This document shows, piece by piece, positions 21,875-33,581 of a stretch of 64,000 nt of DNA (position 1 is the first letter of the stretch; each line of letters starts with the position of its first letter). Origin of the DNA: Armigeres subalbatus (Eukaryota; Arthropoda; Insecta; Diptera; Culicidae); assembly GCF_024139115.2 (NCBI RefSeq), contig NC_085140.1, forward strand, positions 418,884,283-418,948,282. The letters run 5' to 3'. The notes below the pieces were generated by a model that saw only the letters and a program-made list of their open reading frames with translations, made no database searches and was not told where the DNA came from. The position numbers were made by a program, and so were the translations under genes.

Positions 21875-23959
21875 CTAATCCTGCACCTCAACCATTTCAA
21901 ACTTAAGCTCATTAGTGGGCATGTTGACCAAGTTCCCCCGGATTTTCAGTTCGCCATAATGCCACCGATATTCAAACAAACGCGTTATTCTGGCAGTGAC
22001 AATCTCCATCTCCAGCATAGCCAACCGTCGGCCGATGCAGGTTCTTACGCCGAACCCAAACGGCAGAATAAGAAAAGGATGCGCCTCCTTAACGCTCGGA
22101 TATCCCTCCATCTTGAGCCATCTTTCCGGTAGAAATTCATTGGCACGGGTCAGAAACCGTTCATCGTTCTGCAAAATCATGGAACTCATTGCCACGTCGG
22201 TCTAGGAAAAACAGTAGATCATATATGTCTTTAGTTATCCGCGAGGCCGCATCCAATGGCGAAACATACCCCTTTTGGAATTTGGTAGCCCTGCAGAACC
22301 AAATCTCTGCCTGTCGCACGCACATTTGCGGACACAGGTGGACACATTCTTATGCTTTCTTTGATACAAGCCCGTAGATATGGAAGGTTATGCATATTTT
22401 CTGGTGTCAATGAGGAGTCCTTCTGAGGTAAAACTTTTAATAACTCTTGTCGCAATGTAGCTTGTTTTTCTGGGTTGGACGCAAGGCAGTACAGAATACC
22501 AGTGACACCAGCACCCGTCTATAAAATAATAATAATAAAGATCTAGCCAAATAAATGTTGATTCTAATGAAACATCAACTACCGTATCGACACCAGCCAT
22601 CAGCATATCACACGCCATGATAAAAGCAATATCTCGGTCAACTTTTAGCAATTTCTCTAACACGCTTTGGGATTCACTCGAAGTTGTTGGATTTTTCTCC
22701 AATCTGAAACCGCTACCACCTCGCTTATTTTGGCTATCACAATTCTGGAAGTAAAGATAAAGATTCACATCAGCGGCTCATAATAAGCAACAGAAATCTT
22801 GTCACATGTCGCACACACTCTGTAATTTTATCGAGCACTACCATTAGTCGCTTGAACGAGGGTGTTTCGTAGTATTTCCAGACTGATGGAAGGACGTCCA
22901 GTTGATACGTCAACTCAAAGAATTCCTGTAAGTACTTGACTATTATTGTTGCTTCTTCGGACTGTTCACTGTCAAGTAAACCCAAACGAGTGTCCAATGC
23001 AAGAACACCCATTGATTCAAGTGCCCAACGATTAATCCATTGTTTGAAATTGGCCGGCAGCTCGTTCTTGATGTCGCGAGTGGTGAGCATTCTATTGAGT
23101 ATGATAAATAAACTTTTAAAATGTAATTACATTTTATACAACTGAATTTTTTACATTGCCATAAGTTGATGAGCTACTTCATCTAACTTGCTCACATATA
23201 GTTTAACGGTTTTCGGTTGCAGCATAACAGGATTCACTGTTGTACGGAACTTTTGCCAGTTTTCTCCTTGGCTACAAAAACAAACAAAACATGGTCAACC
23301 AACGACTCACAAAACTCCACCGGACTCACTCGGATACCAATCCTCCTTTACCCTTAAAAACGTCCGGTCGAACCTGCGTCCGATAGTACTCGAAGGTGTC
23401 CAAGCCCCGACGTAACGGCCACTGGCCTTCGTTGCGAAACAAACTTTCATAGTCGTCCGGATGGAAGCTCAACAAAAGATCTCTTTTTCCGAACAGCCCA
23501 GGCATTCGAACCAAGTCACCATAATTGTCACGGAAAAATCGATACACATCGGGAAGGCCGGCATGCTGCTGGAGACCTGTAATTTATGTCATAACATGAG
23601 AGGTTACAAAAAAAATGACCCGTATTCAGTCAACGATAAGGTTACTCTACTTGTGGTAAGCTAAGGCTTACTATTCTACATACTATTTGCGCAGCACTTT
23701 GCCCGATTAGATCGTTCTTGAACCAAGTCCTACAAAAAATCTCACCTCCAGGTCCAAAGTTCCTCAGCATTTTGTATATACTTGGAGCAGGAATTTTACT
23801 ATACGGCATAGCTTTGTTCCAGTCTACCTCTGGGTTTTTTGCTACGCTTATTACCAGATTCATTTGTTGGCCAAAACACCTTCCTGATCGAGCTCTACAA
23901 ATACCTACCATTACAGAGCCAAGTCCAACTACGTTAACGCGCGACATTTCGCAAAACAT
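21875..23959 (-). CDS. CYP12: CYP12-family mitochondrial cytochrome P450, seven exons, complete
   Basis: Exons (minus): 23959-23746, 23576-23330, 23271-23155, 23091-22806, 22744-22583, 22518-22270, 22201-21875. Introns are 169, 58, 63, 61, 64 and 68 bp, all GT-AG, and the join keeps frame for 533 codons, the usual CYP12 size. An alternative start lies at residue 5. The N-terminus ([20 protein letters not shown]) is basic, a mitochondrial presequence rather than an ER anchor. Then [14 protein letters not shown], helix-C W159xxxR163, I-helix AGVDTT (338-343, split by intron 5), ExxR at 396-399, PERW near 450, and heme loop [11 protein letters not shown] with Cys480 as thiolate ligand. Arg in the heme loop and the presequence fit class I enzymes fed by adrenodoxin. 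No stops or lost key residues, so it is probably functional. Mosquito CYP12F is the likeliest subfamily (inference); a xenobiotic or endogenous monooxygenase role is family knowledge. Confidence 0.95.
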
Positions 23960-24784
23960 TTCTTAACGAACAAAACAAAAAAATCGCATTGATGTAGATT
24001 CGTTCACTTACGGCTTGCTACTGAAAACGACAATTAGATTACTTTCAAACTATAACCCGAGAAAACATCTCACGGTAGGAAGTTTATTTTTAACCTGAGT
24101 ATTGTTATAAACACGTAAACAACTTGCTGGGCGAAGAACACTAATCGCAATGTATTTATTTACTTGTTATGGTCAGTGATGACAAACCACGTGCAATTGT
24201 ACTTACAATTATGTCAGTTGATAACGATCGCCGCAGGGGAAGTGGTGAAAATAACAAATCAACATTGGCACAAAGGGCTAAATGAAGTGACTTAAGCAAC
24301 TTGACAAATTCAGTGCTTGTATTCGCGTTCTGACTGCTATCAAAATCATTTTATTAATCATCTACAGTAGGTGTCTTGACCTTTCTCAAAACAGTTTATG
24401 TTGTGATTTTTCTATACGCGTGTGGCTATGATGTATCATCATTGTTTACGCACACCTAATCTAATCTATTTAGTGATATGAGTTGAGTACAAGTTCATTG
24501 TATGTCGTGGGTATTTAGTGCAATGCTATCACAGGTCTATTATATGAACTTATCAACTATTCTGCCTGACAAATACACATATATTGAATGAAACAAATAC
24601 AAAGTTCCACGTTTTATCATCAGACCTTAAATAATGTATGGAACTAACCTGCGACGTACTATGCGTCTCCACCCACTTTCCATACCAGAATTCTGATTCG
24701 CCGACGCGAGATGCTTTGTTCCCTAAGAGCTGCTAGTTAATAGGCGGTTTGCCTCATGAGTTTTCCGGCAACAAAATATCACCA
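23960..24784. other. 5' flank of the CYP12 gene
   Basis: Presumed promoter side of the minus-strand P450. AT-rich; no confident TATA, initiator or xenobiotic-response element was identified. CACACCTAATC at 24451 also occurs (opposite orientation) upstream of the other CYP12 exon near 4145, which may be chance. Confidence 0.35.
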
Positions 24785-25405
24785 CGTTTGACGCACACGA
24801 CATTAGCTTTCGTCGTGCAACCAAATCATCTTAACGACATCAAAGCACGAAGACTTCAAGCTACCATTCTTCAAGCGGCAGCTGTCACTCGACCTTTGTA
24901 TTAAAATAATTTGAATTGTTGCATAAAGGCGTTATAGGGGTCGTACACTAATTACATAAGCACTTATGGGGGGAGGGGGTGTTTGCCTATTTCTTACGCT
25001 CCATATAAATAAAAAATCCTTTGTATGGGAAAAATCTTACATAGGAGGAGGGGGTTGAAAAACCCAGAAAAAATGCTTACGTAATTAGTGTACGGATCCA
25101 TAAATGCTTTCGATATATTTATGTTATCAGAGTTCCTACTATTTGTTAACTTGAGACGCCACTCCGGTTTTAACTTTTAACCAGTCCGGCTATGGTGACG
25201 TGCAATCAATTATGTGAAGAAGTGACTATGAAAATCGTCATGACTTTTGGGTGCGCGACTATCTTCGTGGTAAGCATACGGCACAAAGAAATCGAATAGG
25301 TCTTGCGTTGTCCAATGTTATGACGAAGACTATATCACAGAGAAACAGACGTCTCATTCAACACATGTTACATCGTTCACGTTTTCTACGGTTGATCAGC
25401 CCTGC
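24785..25405. mobile_element. second, truncated copy of the 17173-17693 hAT MITE
   Basis: Reverse orientation. It shares CGACATTAGCTTTCGTCGTG (complement of the 17590 region) through GACGTGCAATCAATTATGTG and ends in TCAGCCCTG. The far TIR is missing on the left. It is interrupted by the TA-flanked MITE at 24937-25100. Confidence 0.8.
24937..25100. mobile_element. TA-flanked MITE nested in the hAT MITE
   Basis: GTACACTAATTAC at the left and GTAATTAGTGTAC at the right are inverted. TA flanks both sides. Alignment to the uninterrupted copy (around 17440) shows the insertion point inside GCGTTATG...AATG. Confidence 0.75.
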
Positions 25406-25439
25406 CGTCCTGATTAGTCACGCTTAGTCGACAACTAAG

Positions 25440-25677
25440 AAGCTTTCTACTAAAGCAAAAATTTGTTTTGGTCTATTTTAGCTAATTGAAACTCAGATTC
25501 GCCTACATAGGTCTCAGTATGATAGTTACTATCAACTGTGTGTACAAAAATAGTAAACCAATCGGTTTTAAATGCCCCACCCCCTTCCCCCCTCCCATGG
25601 CTCTCTCTTGGATTCGAACCAAGAGCATCAACAAAACCGCCAGATTGATGCGTGTACACTATCCACTCGGTCACGGT
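25440..25677 (-). mobile_element. tRNA-derived SINE-like element
   Basis: The minus strand from 25677 has a tRNA-like head with A-box-like GTGACCGAGTGG and a perfect B box GGTTCGAATCC, followed by a unique body. Tail and target duplication were not clear. Confidence 0.5.
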
Positions 25678-25893
25678 TAACTTGAAAGTTATTACTGTTA
25701 TAAAATGAAGCCTCTCTTGTCTGGAAAGTCAGAAAGTCGGTGAGCGTTGGTTCTGCGCTCTCCACCCTCATTCGTGTTAATTGCTTCGGGTAGTGAGCTA
25801 CCATGGTCTGCTAGAGAGAGCGAGTACGCGCAAAATCGATGTTGCAACTCACGCGATGCAAAGTTTATAGTACGATCTTGATGTGCTTGACTA

Positions 25894-26113
25894 CAGGTGT
25901 GGCAAAAGATATTTTAGTTACCAGATAAAGATTGTCGCTGTCGTCGCTGTCCGGAACATCTTTTGCTGGCGAGGATATGGGAGCTAAATGTCAAAGAAGG
26001 AAAATCCATACGATTTGACAGCTTGGTACCCAACATGTTCCGGACAGCAGAACAAAGGGAACCGAAGCGACAATCTTTATCTAGTAACTAAAATATCTTT
26101 TGCGTGGGCACCC
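25894..26113. mobile_element. MITE with long TIR (GCAAAAGATATTTTAGTTAC)
   Basis: Both ends carry GCAAAAGATATTTTAGTTAC then AGATAAAGATTGTCGCT in inverted orientation with few changes (left CAGGTGTGG, right complement AGGGTGCCCACG). An inner inverted pair TGTCCGGAACAT / ATGTTCCGGACA is also present. TA on both sides. Confidence 0.85.
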
Positions 26114-26304
26114 TAAAGTAGTATTTGTTCAACGAAAATTCTTTCTTTTGAGGGAGAAACTCTCAGCTGGGTTGCCGACGATGGCCAAAGGCGACCGAAT
26201 GTGACGTCACGTCTGGTATACTCAGTACAATTTTTATAACAGACGTGACGTTTCACTACGCCCGCCCACTAATGTTACATTTTGTTAAGAAAATTATTTT
26301 GAGC

Positions 26305-26505
26305 TTTTTAGTAGAATGTCTTCTCTTGTCATAAGACGAGTTTGTACAATCCCATTGAATTCCACCACTTAAGTTGAGTCAAGTACGAGACACTGAAGAC
26401 GGCCTTACTGTTGAGGTCGAAATACGTATCTGTCAAGATTTAATTAAGTGGTGGAATTCAATGGGATTGTACAAACTCGTCTTATGGCAAGTGAATGTTT
26501 ACATT
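26305..26505 (+). mobile_element. hammerhead-bearing repeat, inverted-arm copy
   Basis: ACTCGTCTTATGGCAAGTG and the preceding GGTGGAATTCAATGGGATTG follow the ribozyme core at the right. The left side carries the same block inverted, so this copy is a palindrome with the hammerhead in its loop. It resembles the rearranged pseudo-LTRs of Penelope-like elements; no coding part is seen. Confidence 0.7.
26389..26434 (+). ncRNA. type I hammerhead ribozyme motif, copy A
   Basis: Stem I GACA/TGTC, core CTGAAGA, stem II CGGCCTTA-CTGT-TGAGGTCG (all eight pairs form, two as wobbles), GAAA, palindromic stem III TACGTA, and cleavage triplet ATC ending at 26430. All invariant core residues (CUGANGA, GAAA, UH) are present. 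Confidence 0.75.
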
Positions 26506-26798
26506 ATTTTTTCGACTAATACAGACTTAGAGGACTTTGGCCCACACCTTTACTGAAGCACATCGATATAAGCTCTTACAAGCTGCTTTTCTATTCTAAA
26601 TATATAAAAATGATTCCTTTGAGGCAATATAACTCCCAAACGGATGTACTTCTCATGAATCGATTTGTATTAAGATTAGCTGTGTTTATATTTATGAAGA
26701 TTGAACATTTTGCCGGGAAAGTTGGAGTATTATTAGAATACAACGTTTTCATGTGTTCTGGAGAAAGCCATCAAGCTCGAACTTAAATCCATCTATTA

Positions 26799-26981
26799 GG
26801 GGGAATGACGGCTTTGGCAGGTTTTGTGCTATTATTGTCAGGGGGGTTTTTTATTATGCTCAAATTTGGCCTAAACATTATTTGCATATCAAAGAAATTG
26901 TGGCCAAATTTCATAAAATTTAGTCGACAAAAACCACCCTGACAATAATAGTACAAAACCTGCCAAAGCTGTCTTTTCCCC
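26799..26981. mobile_element. TA-flanked palindromic MITE (GACGGCTTTGGCAGGTTTTG)
   Basis: Arms GGCTTTGGCAGGTTTTG and CAAAACCTGCCAAAG are inverted, continuing through CTATTATTGTCAGGG / CCCTGACAATAATAG. TA on both sides. A partial copy lies at 47895-48005. Confidence 0.85.
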
Positions 26982-27291
26982 TATTATTATTATTAATTTC
27001 TTTATTGAGAGTGCGGCGCTACAATCAACTAAACGATTTACAGTTAGATCTTAGTTCTCAATAAATACATTTAATACTGGTTTCGCACTAAAGCCTTCTT
27101 ATGTTATTCGGCTATCTTGATGAGCTTTCTATTGTTGATAATTTAAATAACATGTTATTCAGGCCGTAGTGCGAACATAGTATAAAGACATCAAATTATA
27201 GTCGTATCACCGCTCATAAAAAAAAATCTACTGGTTCGCTTATTTTTAGTCGCAACGAAAAATATGCGTCAGATAGTCGCCCAAACAACAT

Positions 27292-27582
27292 TTCTTCTTC
27301 TTCTTATTGGCATTAAATCCCCACACTGGGACAGAGCCGCCTCGCAGCTTAGTGTTCATTAAGCACTTCCACAGTTATTAACTGCGAGGTTTCTAAGCCA
27401 AGTTATCATTTTTGCATTCGTATATCATGAGGCTAACACGATGATACTTTTATGCCCAGGGAAGTCGAGACAATTTCCAATCCGAAAATTGCCTAGACCG
27501 GCACCGGGAATCGAACCCAGCCACCCTCAGCATGGTCTTGCTTTGTAGCCGCGCGTTTTACCACACGGCTAAAGAGGGCCCC
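27292..27582 (-). mobile_element. full-length tRNA-derived SINE, 291 bp
   Basis: Minus-strand copy of the 50187-50475 family. The tRNA-like head at the right end has B box GGTTCGATTCC; it ends in a (GAA)n tail at the left. The target duplication ACAACAT is exact at 27285-27291 and 27583-27589. Confidence 0.92.
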
Positions 27583-27599
27583 ACAACATACCTCCAGAA

Positions 27600-28110
27600 A
27601 AAAGTAACTTTGTTATTTTTGAAGATTTGGTCATTTGGTGTTTGTGTGTGCACAAAGAAATCTCACCCCTTTTTTCGGGCATTTATCCTTAATTATTTAG
27701 TCGCAACAAGTTGCATTCGACGAAGAATCCTGCTCCATTGTTTCCTATTTAAAATCGACCACACCATGGGCTCAAAAGTTATGGCAAAAATATTTTTTTA
27801 TATGTAAAACCAAAAAAATCCTAATCATTTTTCGGGCACTCCAGTAGTAAACATTTTTAAAAATATTCCTGGAACACCGTAAAAAATGCCAAAAAGTTGT
27901 TTTACCCCAGTTTCCCCTAAGTCATATAAAAAATCGATCCGATCGCACTATGGGCTCAAGAGTAAAGGCTAGAATATTATTTTATAAGCAAAACTTGTGC
28001 AAAAATCTCACTTATTTTTCGGGCAATTAACCTAAGCCGATTTGCTTGCAATAAATTTACATTCGGCAGCAATCTTTACAATGCAAAATTTTCAATTTAA
28101 GCGAAGGTGA
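27600..28110. repeat. two diverged direct copies of a repeat of about 350 bp
   Basis: AAATCTCACCCC...TTTTCGGGCA at about 27658 and AAATCTCACTTATTTTTCGG at about 28006 begin similar stretches containing ATGGGCTCAA and TGCATTCGACGAAGAATC / TACATTCGGCAGCAATC. A third relative lies at 2130-2210. Confidence 0.55.
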
Positions 28111-28267
28111 AAAATAAGTCCCTTTTACCTATTAGTGTTATAAGAGACTTCTCTTACATGTTTATCAATTATTTTGAATAAGAGAGAAATGCATCATCAT
28201 CAGTAGGTGGTTTAATTAGGGTTTTTTAGATGTTGCTGCCACGTATCATAATAAGCACAATTATGGG

Positions 28268-28365
28268 CTTCGTGGCCGTGTGGTTAGTGACGTCAGTTGT
28301 CTAGATGTAAGTGTTCAGTCTGTGCGACATCCGGTGATTCTGTCTTCTGTCTTTATAAACGCATA
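28268..28365 (+). mobile_element. tRNA-like SINE head fragment
   Basis: CGTGGCCGTGTGGTTAGTGA resembles an A box, and GGTGATTCTGTC lies at B-box distance but is degenerate. No body is clearly assigned. Confidence 0.35.
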
Positions 28366-28561
28366 TAGATGTGGATTGATGAAAAAAAGGAATATATTCC
28401 GATGAAGTGCTACTTGGATCTCTCTAATGTATAACACTTTATGCATTTATTACATAGTGTATTTATTACACGAGAAAGTACCATTACCGCAAGTCGGTTT
28501 ATTAATTTTGTTTTAGCTTAACTTAACTGTACATGTAAATGGTTGCACTACGATCCAAGTG

Positions 28562-28918
28562 AATAGAGGTTAGGATTTACCACCTATTCTCAAAGTACCC
28601 GTTTCAGCAGATAACAAATTGAGATCAATAATGGAGCTGCGGCCAAGTCCTTGCAGTCAGTTGGAAAATGAGAAGAATGTTAGTGTGGATTTATTGTAGC
28701 TACTAGAGACCGAGAATACCTCTGCATCTCCACAATTACCACGGAAAGGAAGTTTTGTTAATTGGGTAGGGTAGATAAACTGAAGCATAGGTCGAGGATT
28801 CACCAAGGAAGTGGATATAGTTCGTGCCACTTTAAAAAATAGGAACGAGCCTGGGATCGAACCCACGATCTCCTGCTTGTAAGAGAAAAGCGGCAGTAAC
28901 TAGACCACCGATAAAAAG
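28562..28918 (-). mobile_element. tRNA-derived SINE, relative of 7919-8275
   Basis: The minus strand from 28918 gives TGGTCTAGTTACTGCC, then AAGCAGGAGATCGTGGGTTC and B box GGTTCGATCCC, the same head as 7919-7995 with substitutions in the anticodon region. The body diverges. Confidence 0.6.
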
Positions 28919-29839
28919 TTATTGATTCGCCATACACACACCATAGCAAGCAAAGCATGCATTTGCATGCTTGTGTAATACCTATATTGTGTAGAATCAC
29001 CCTATAAGTCAAAATAAAGATCATAAACCAAATATTGCATATATTAAGATCATAATATTATAACGAATAACTTACGACAACTTTACGCCAATTAGCTGTA
29101 TCATGCCGCCGATGTCCCAGAATTCCAACTGTTCTACGACCATGCTGCCATACTGCTGCCGCTGATAAACGATCCTTTTAAACGAATTGACGTGCACGTG
29201 ATATGCACTCCGCTAGACAAAACAGAAAATTTCCACTCTTACACTTTGTGAAACGCTCGACGTTCAAGAGTGTCAGTCACTTAATCGCACCAACACGCAC
29301 TATAAAATTCTTTCAAACTTCGGGAAAATTCTTCTGATCGAACTGGCGTACTAAGCGATAGCACGTTGCAACACACATTTATCACGTAAATATTTTCTCC
29401 TGCACAGAGCATAAATCAGCATAAATCTTATTAACACAGCAGGAAAACACTTTTGCACTTCGCATTGGTGCGTCAAGCACCAACATTATTTCTGCTAAAT
29501 TAAGCAAGTATAACATTTTCCTTATATAACTTAAATAACTCATAGGCATTAGCTGGAACTGATGTGCCAACCAACAGCGATCCACTTTGCGAATAATGCC
29601 TGATCACATCACAATACTCCTGAACGAAGGAACGTGCAAACTCACCCTAATTTGTAAAGAACAATGAACCAATACGAACTTCAAAACATATTCTCGATAA
29701 CAAAACACTGAAGAAGTTACCAAGTTTTAACCGAAAAACTAAATTTACACATTTATGGGATTATTAAATTTTTCCATTCACTAGTAAAAGTTGTGTAAAT
29801 TGTATAATTTATTGGAAATCTCTGGATGAATGTTTGTAG
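28919..29839. other. intergenic, no gene recognised
   Basis: AT-rich, no family signature in the short open frames at 29382-29585. Confidence 0.35.
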
Positions 29840-30135
29840 GAATTTCATATAAAATTTCTTAAAGATTTTTTGGTGCAATTCATGAAGAATTTTTTGGAAG
29901 AAATCTCTGGGTAGCTTCCGGCGGAATTCCCAAGGGAGTTTGCTAGAGAATTCTTGGGGAATTGCTGGAAATTTCTGAAGGAATTTCGAGGAATTTTCTT
30001 TAAAAGTTTTGAAATAATTTTCGAAGGATTGTCTGGGTAATTGACGGAGAAATTCCTGAATAAATTTCCGGACGAGTTCTAGGGAAACTTCTGCAGAATC
30101 TCTTGGGGGAATATACTTGTGGAATTTAAGGATTA

Positions 30136-31453
30136 GAGTAGAGTGGGGCAAGAGTGCGCGTGGGGTAAGAGTACGTTTTCGATTTTTTGAAGTAATAAAA
30201 AAAGATAAACTAACAGCACTGCATCAGTTTGACAGGTATTCTGGCCAACTATTATCATGTGTAATTGTAAACGATTTGAATAAACAACAAGGGAGATATG
30301 GAATTAGATAACTTTTTGGTCATTTTGCTGAAAATAATTGGATTTCCGCAACTAGTATTTCATGACCATATATACGTTCAGTCAGGTGAACATTATACCA
30401 TTTCGATAACCTATTGTATAGAGTACTTTATGGTACAGAACACCAATCCGGTTGGTTTTCCAAGAAGTCAAAACCATTACTTGAATAATTTTTGGGACTG
30501 TGGGGTAAAAGTACGCAGGAAACGGTGGGGCAAGAGTACGCATATGAATCTTCAAGTTATGATGTCAAACCCGTATCTCCGGCCGAAATAAGACCTCTTC
30601 CGAAGCGTAAAGATCCACAACTAAGAAAAAAGGGACAGAATTTGAAATTATCGTAAGTTTTTAGGATAAGTTGAAGTAATTTGGTGTTAGAAAGGACTTA
30701 GCGAACAAAGCACTGAAGCGAAATAATGAAATTGTATTAGAACTTGTTGTACACCTAAACATAGTACGAAAACACATTTTCATCTAAATGATAATTTCAT
30801 TTAATCAAAAGAAACATTCATAAACTACGCAACGTTTAGCTGGGAGGGGTTGTGAGATGTGTGATGATCCATATATTTTTTAGAGGATTCATACAAATAG
30901 TGTAAGATAGGGAGGGAGGGGTGATGAAATAGCCAAATTTTACGTTACGTGATTGGTTGACTTTCTTTAAGGCAAATGCCTTTGTATACGCCACGCGAAA
31001 CCTGATATATATTTTTACCTCTGTAGTTTTTTGTATATATAAAAAACAATGGTTTTTCGTATGAAACTGCACATTTTTAGGACCCCCTCCCCCTTTAAGA
31101 GTTACGTAATCTTTAAACATTCCCTAATATATGCTAATTAAACATCAATTAAATGTTATTAACTCTTATTTGTGTTAATATATACTTAAAGCACATGATT
31201 GGATAAATGCGTACTCTTACCCCACCCGATGCGCACTTTTACCCCACCGGTGGGGTAAGAGTGCGTTTTTCACTTGTCTTGCAATAAGGGTTCTACTGAA
31301 ACGAATCTCAATAATTTCAATATTTTTTCCACTGGGTAACATAAAGGAAGAGTATATGAATCATCGACACTGATTTGATATGAAGAAGCTTGCTTCATAA
31401 GGGCCACATGATCGATTGAAAACTAAGTGCGTACTCTTGCCCCACTCTACTCT
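30136..31453. mobile_element. TA-flanked element with GAGTAGAGTGGGGCAAGAGT TIR
   Basis: Left end GAGTAGAGTGGGGCAAGAGT and right end ACTCTTGCCCCACTCTACTC are exact complements. TA flanks both, and minisatellite sequence lies on either side. Inside, a GGGGTAAGAGTACGC-like motif recurs at least six times on both strands near the ends. No transposase recognised. Confidence 0.88.
30815..31130. mobile_element. inner inverted-repeat element (ACGCAACGTTTA / TACGTAATC)
   Basis: ACTACGCAACGTTTAGCTGG at the left pairs loosely with AGAGTTACGTAATCTTTAAA at the right, a common layout of short non-coding mosquito repeats. It appears nested in the 30136-31453 element; borders are approximate. Confidence 0.4.
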
Positions 31454-31644
31454 ATAAATTTCCGGAAGAATGTTCGAAGGAATTCTTTAGCAGGATGTCT
31501 TGAGTGAATTGATTAGGTGTTTCTGGAAGAATTTCTGAAAGAATTTCCAGAGAAATACCAGGACTTTGTGTAGAAATTTACGGAGGAAAATTTGGATAAA
31601 TTTCCAAAAGAAATCTGCGAACATTTTTCGAACAAATTTCCGAA

Positions 31645-31860
31645 AAGAAAAATTATTTTGAGCTTTTTAGTGGAATGTCTTCACTTGTCATAAGACGAGT
31701 TAATACAGTCCCATTGAATTCCACCACTTAATTGTATCTTGACAGATACGTATTTCGACCTCAACAGTAAGGCTGTCTTCAGTGTCTCGTACTTGACTCG
31801 ACTTCGAGTCGGAGTCTTCTAATTATTTAAATTTATTTAAAATTATTAACGAACTACCAA
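31645..31860 (-). mobile_element. hammerhead-bearing repeat, minus-strand copy
   Basis: Complement of the 49905-50095 element: AGCTTTTTAGTGGAATGTCT, CACTTGTCATAAGACGAG, CCATTGAATTCCACCACTTA, then the ribozyme core at 31741-31786. It interrupts the minisatellite. Confidence 0.8.
31741..31786 (-). ncRNA. hammerhead ribozyme motif, copy B (stem II mismatch)
   Basis: GACA/TGTC stem I, CTGAAGA, stem II CAGCCTTA/TGAGGTCG with one A-C mismatch and wobbles, GAAA, TACGTA, ATC. Core residues intact; probably weakened. Confidence 0.65.
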
Positions 31861-32865
31861 TTCCATCCAATTTATACAGAAATTATACCTTAAATGGAAT
31901 CATCAATGGAATTTTCGGAGGAATTCCTAGATCAATTGCCGAAGAGATCCTGAAAGAATTCCAGTGGAAACTTCAAAATTTTCCCTGAGAGACCCCGGAA
32001 ATTTCTCCGGGAGTTCCTGTGGGAATTCGTCCAGGAGTTCCACCGGCAGTTACTCCAAGAATTCCTCCAGGATTTTCTCCGAGAATTATTTAGTTCCTAC
32101 GGGAGTTCCTCTGAATATCTAGAGAATTTCCTCCGGGAAATCATTCAGGCTTTCTTTCTAGAATTCATTTAGGCTTCTTCAGGAATTTATAAAGAAATTC
32201 CTCCAGAAGTTCCTCCGAGAATTTTTCTGGGAGCTCCTCAGGGAATTCTCCGGGAGGTCCTCTGATGATGATAATGATAATCCAGCTACATACTCCTACA
32301 AAGGTTTCAGCTAGACGAGATTTATCTATTAGATGAATTCTCCAAGATTTTTTCGAGTTCCTCCGGGGGTTCCTCTGAAAATTCTAACGTTTCTTCACAA
32401 ATTCTTCCAGGAGTTACTTCGAGAACTCCTCCGAGAGTTCCTCCCGCAATTCATCCGGGAGTTTCTCCGGGAGTTCCTGCGGGAAGTCCACCAGGTGTTC
32501 CTCGCCAAATTCCTCCGGGAGCTCCATCAGTAGCTCTTCCAGGAAATCATTCAGGCTTTTTTCAGGAAATCATTTAGGCTTACTTCACAAATATAGCTGG
32601 AAATTCCTCCCGAAGTTCTTCCGATAGTTTCTCTGGGAGGTCCTATAGGAATTCTTCTAGGAGTTCTTCCTGAAATTCCTCTGGGAGTTTCTCCGGCAGT
32701 TCCTTCGGGAATTCCACCGGAAGATCCACCGGCATTTTCTCCGAGAATTCTTCCGGAAGTTTCACCGGCAGTTCCTCCGGGTAATTTTTTGAGGAGGAAC
32801 TTCCAGAGTAATTTCCGGAGGAATTCCAGGGGAAATTTCCAGAAGAATTCTCGGAGGAACTGCCG

Positions 32866-33581
32866 CACAGAGGGACGAATCCTTAGAAAGAGGGTCAAAA
32901 GGTCATTTTCCAAAATGATGTATTCTATTTTTTAAATATTTTTCTCGCATTATACAGGTTATAAAACATTGTAACTTACTTTGGTTGAGTCAATTTGACG
33001 ATATTGTGCCCATTGGGGTACTTTTGAAGTTAGCATGAAAACTGTTTTTAACACCATTGATAATATATAAATATGAAGTATGATATCTTTGCAATATTTT
33101 TCAAATTTGTTATCCAATCATTTCAAACTCAATACATCTTGAAAGATAACATAATCAACTATCAATTGCATACATTGTATCACAAATTCATGAAATATTA
33201 ACCCATGGCTTATGGAGTTGAATTTGGGCTTATATCGAAATTTACTCATTTCGTGGTGTTTTCATGTGGTCAGAAAACAATTTACCCATCATTACCCAGC
33301 GCTGAAAATCGCATGGCTACTACTTTACATAATATATTTTCAAACTAAACGAAATTTAGGGCCCGCCAGGGCCCGCAGGTTTTTTCCGAGGCATTTGAAA
33401 ATGACGTGAAATGCATGGAAATGTATGTATATATACTGAATGCTACAATCACAACACTCGTTATTAATGTAGTTGAAAATGATAAAATTTCATCACAGTA
33501 AGTATAATAAATCCTTTTGTTCTCATTTTAAGCCATATTTGTACTTTTGACCTTCTTTTTTTCAATCCGTCCCACTGTGTG
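32866..33581. mobile_element. inverted-repeat element inserted in the minisatellite
   Basis: CACAGAGGGACGAATC then GGTCAAAAG at the left; CTTTTGACCTTC then AATCCGTCCCACTGTGTG at the right. CCG flanks both sides. The interior is AT-rich and non-coding. Confidence 0.75.
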
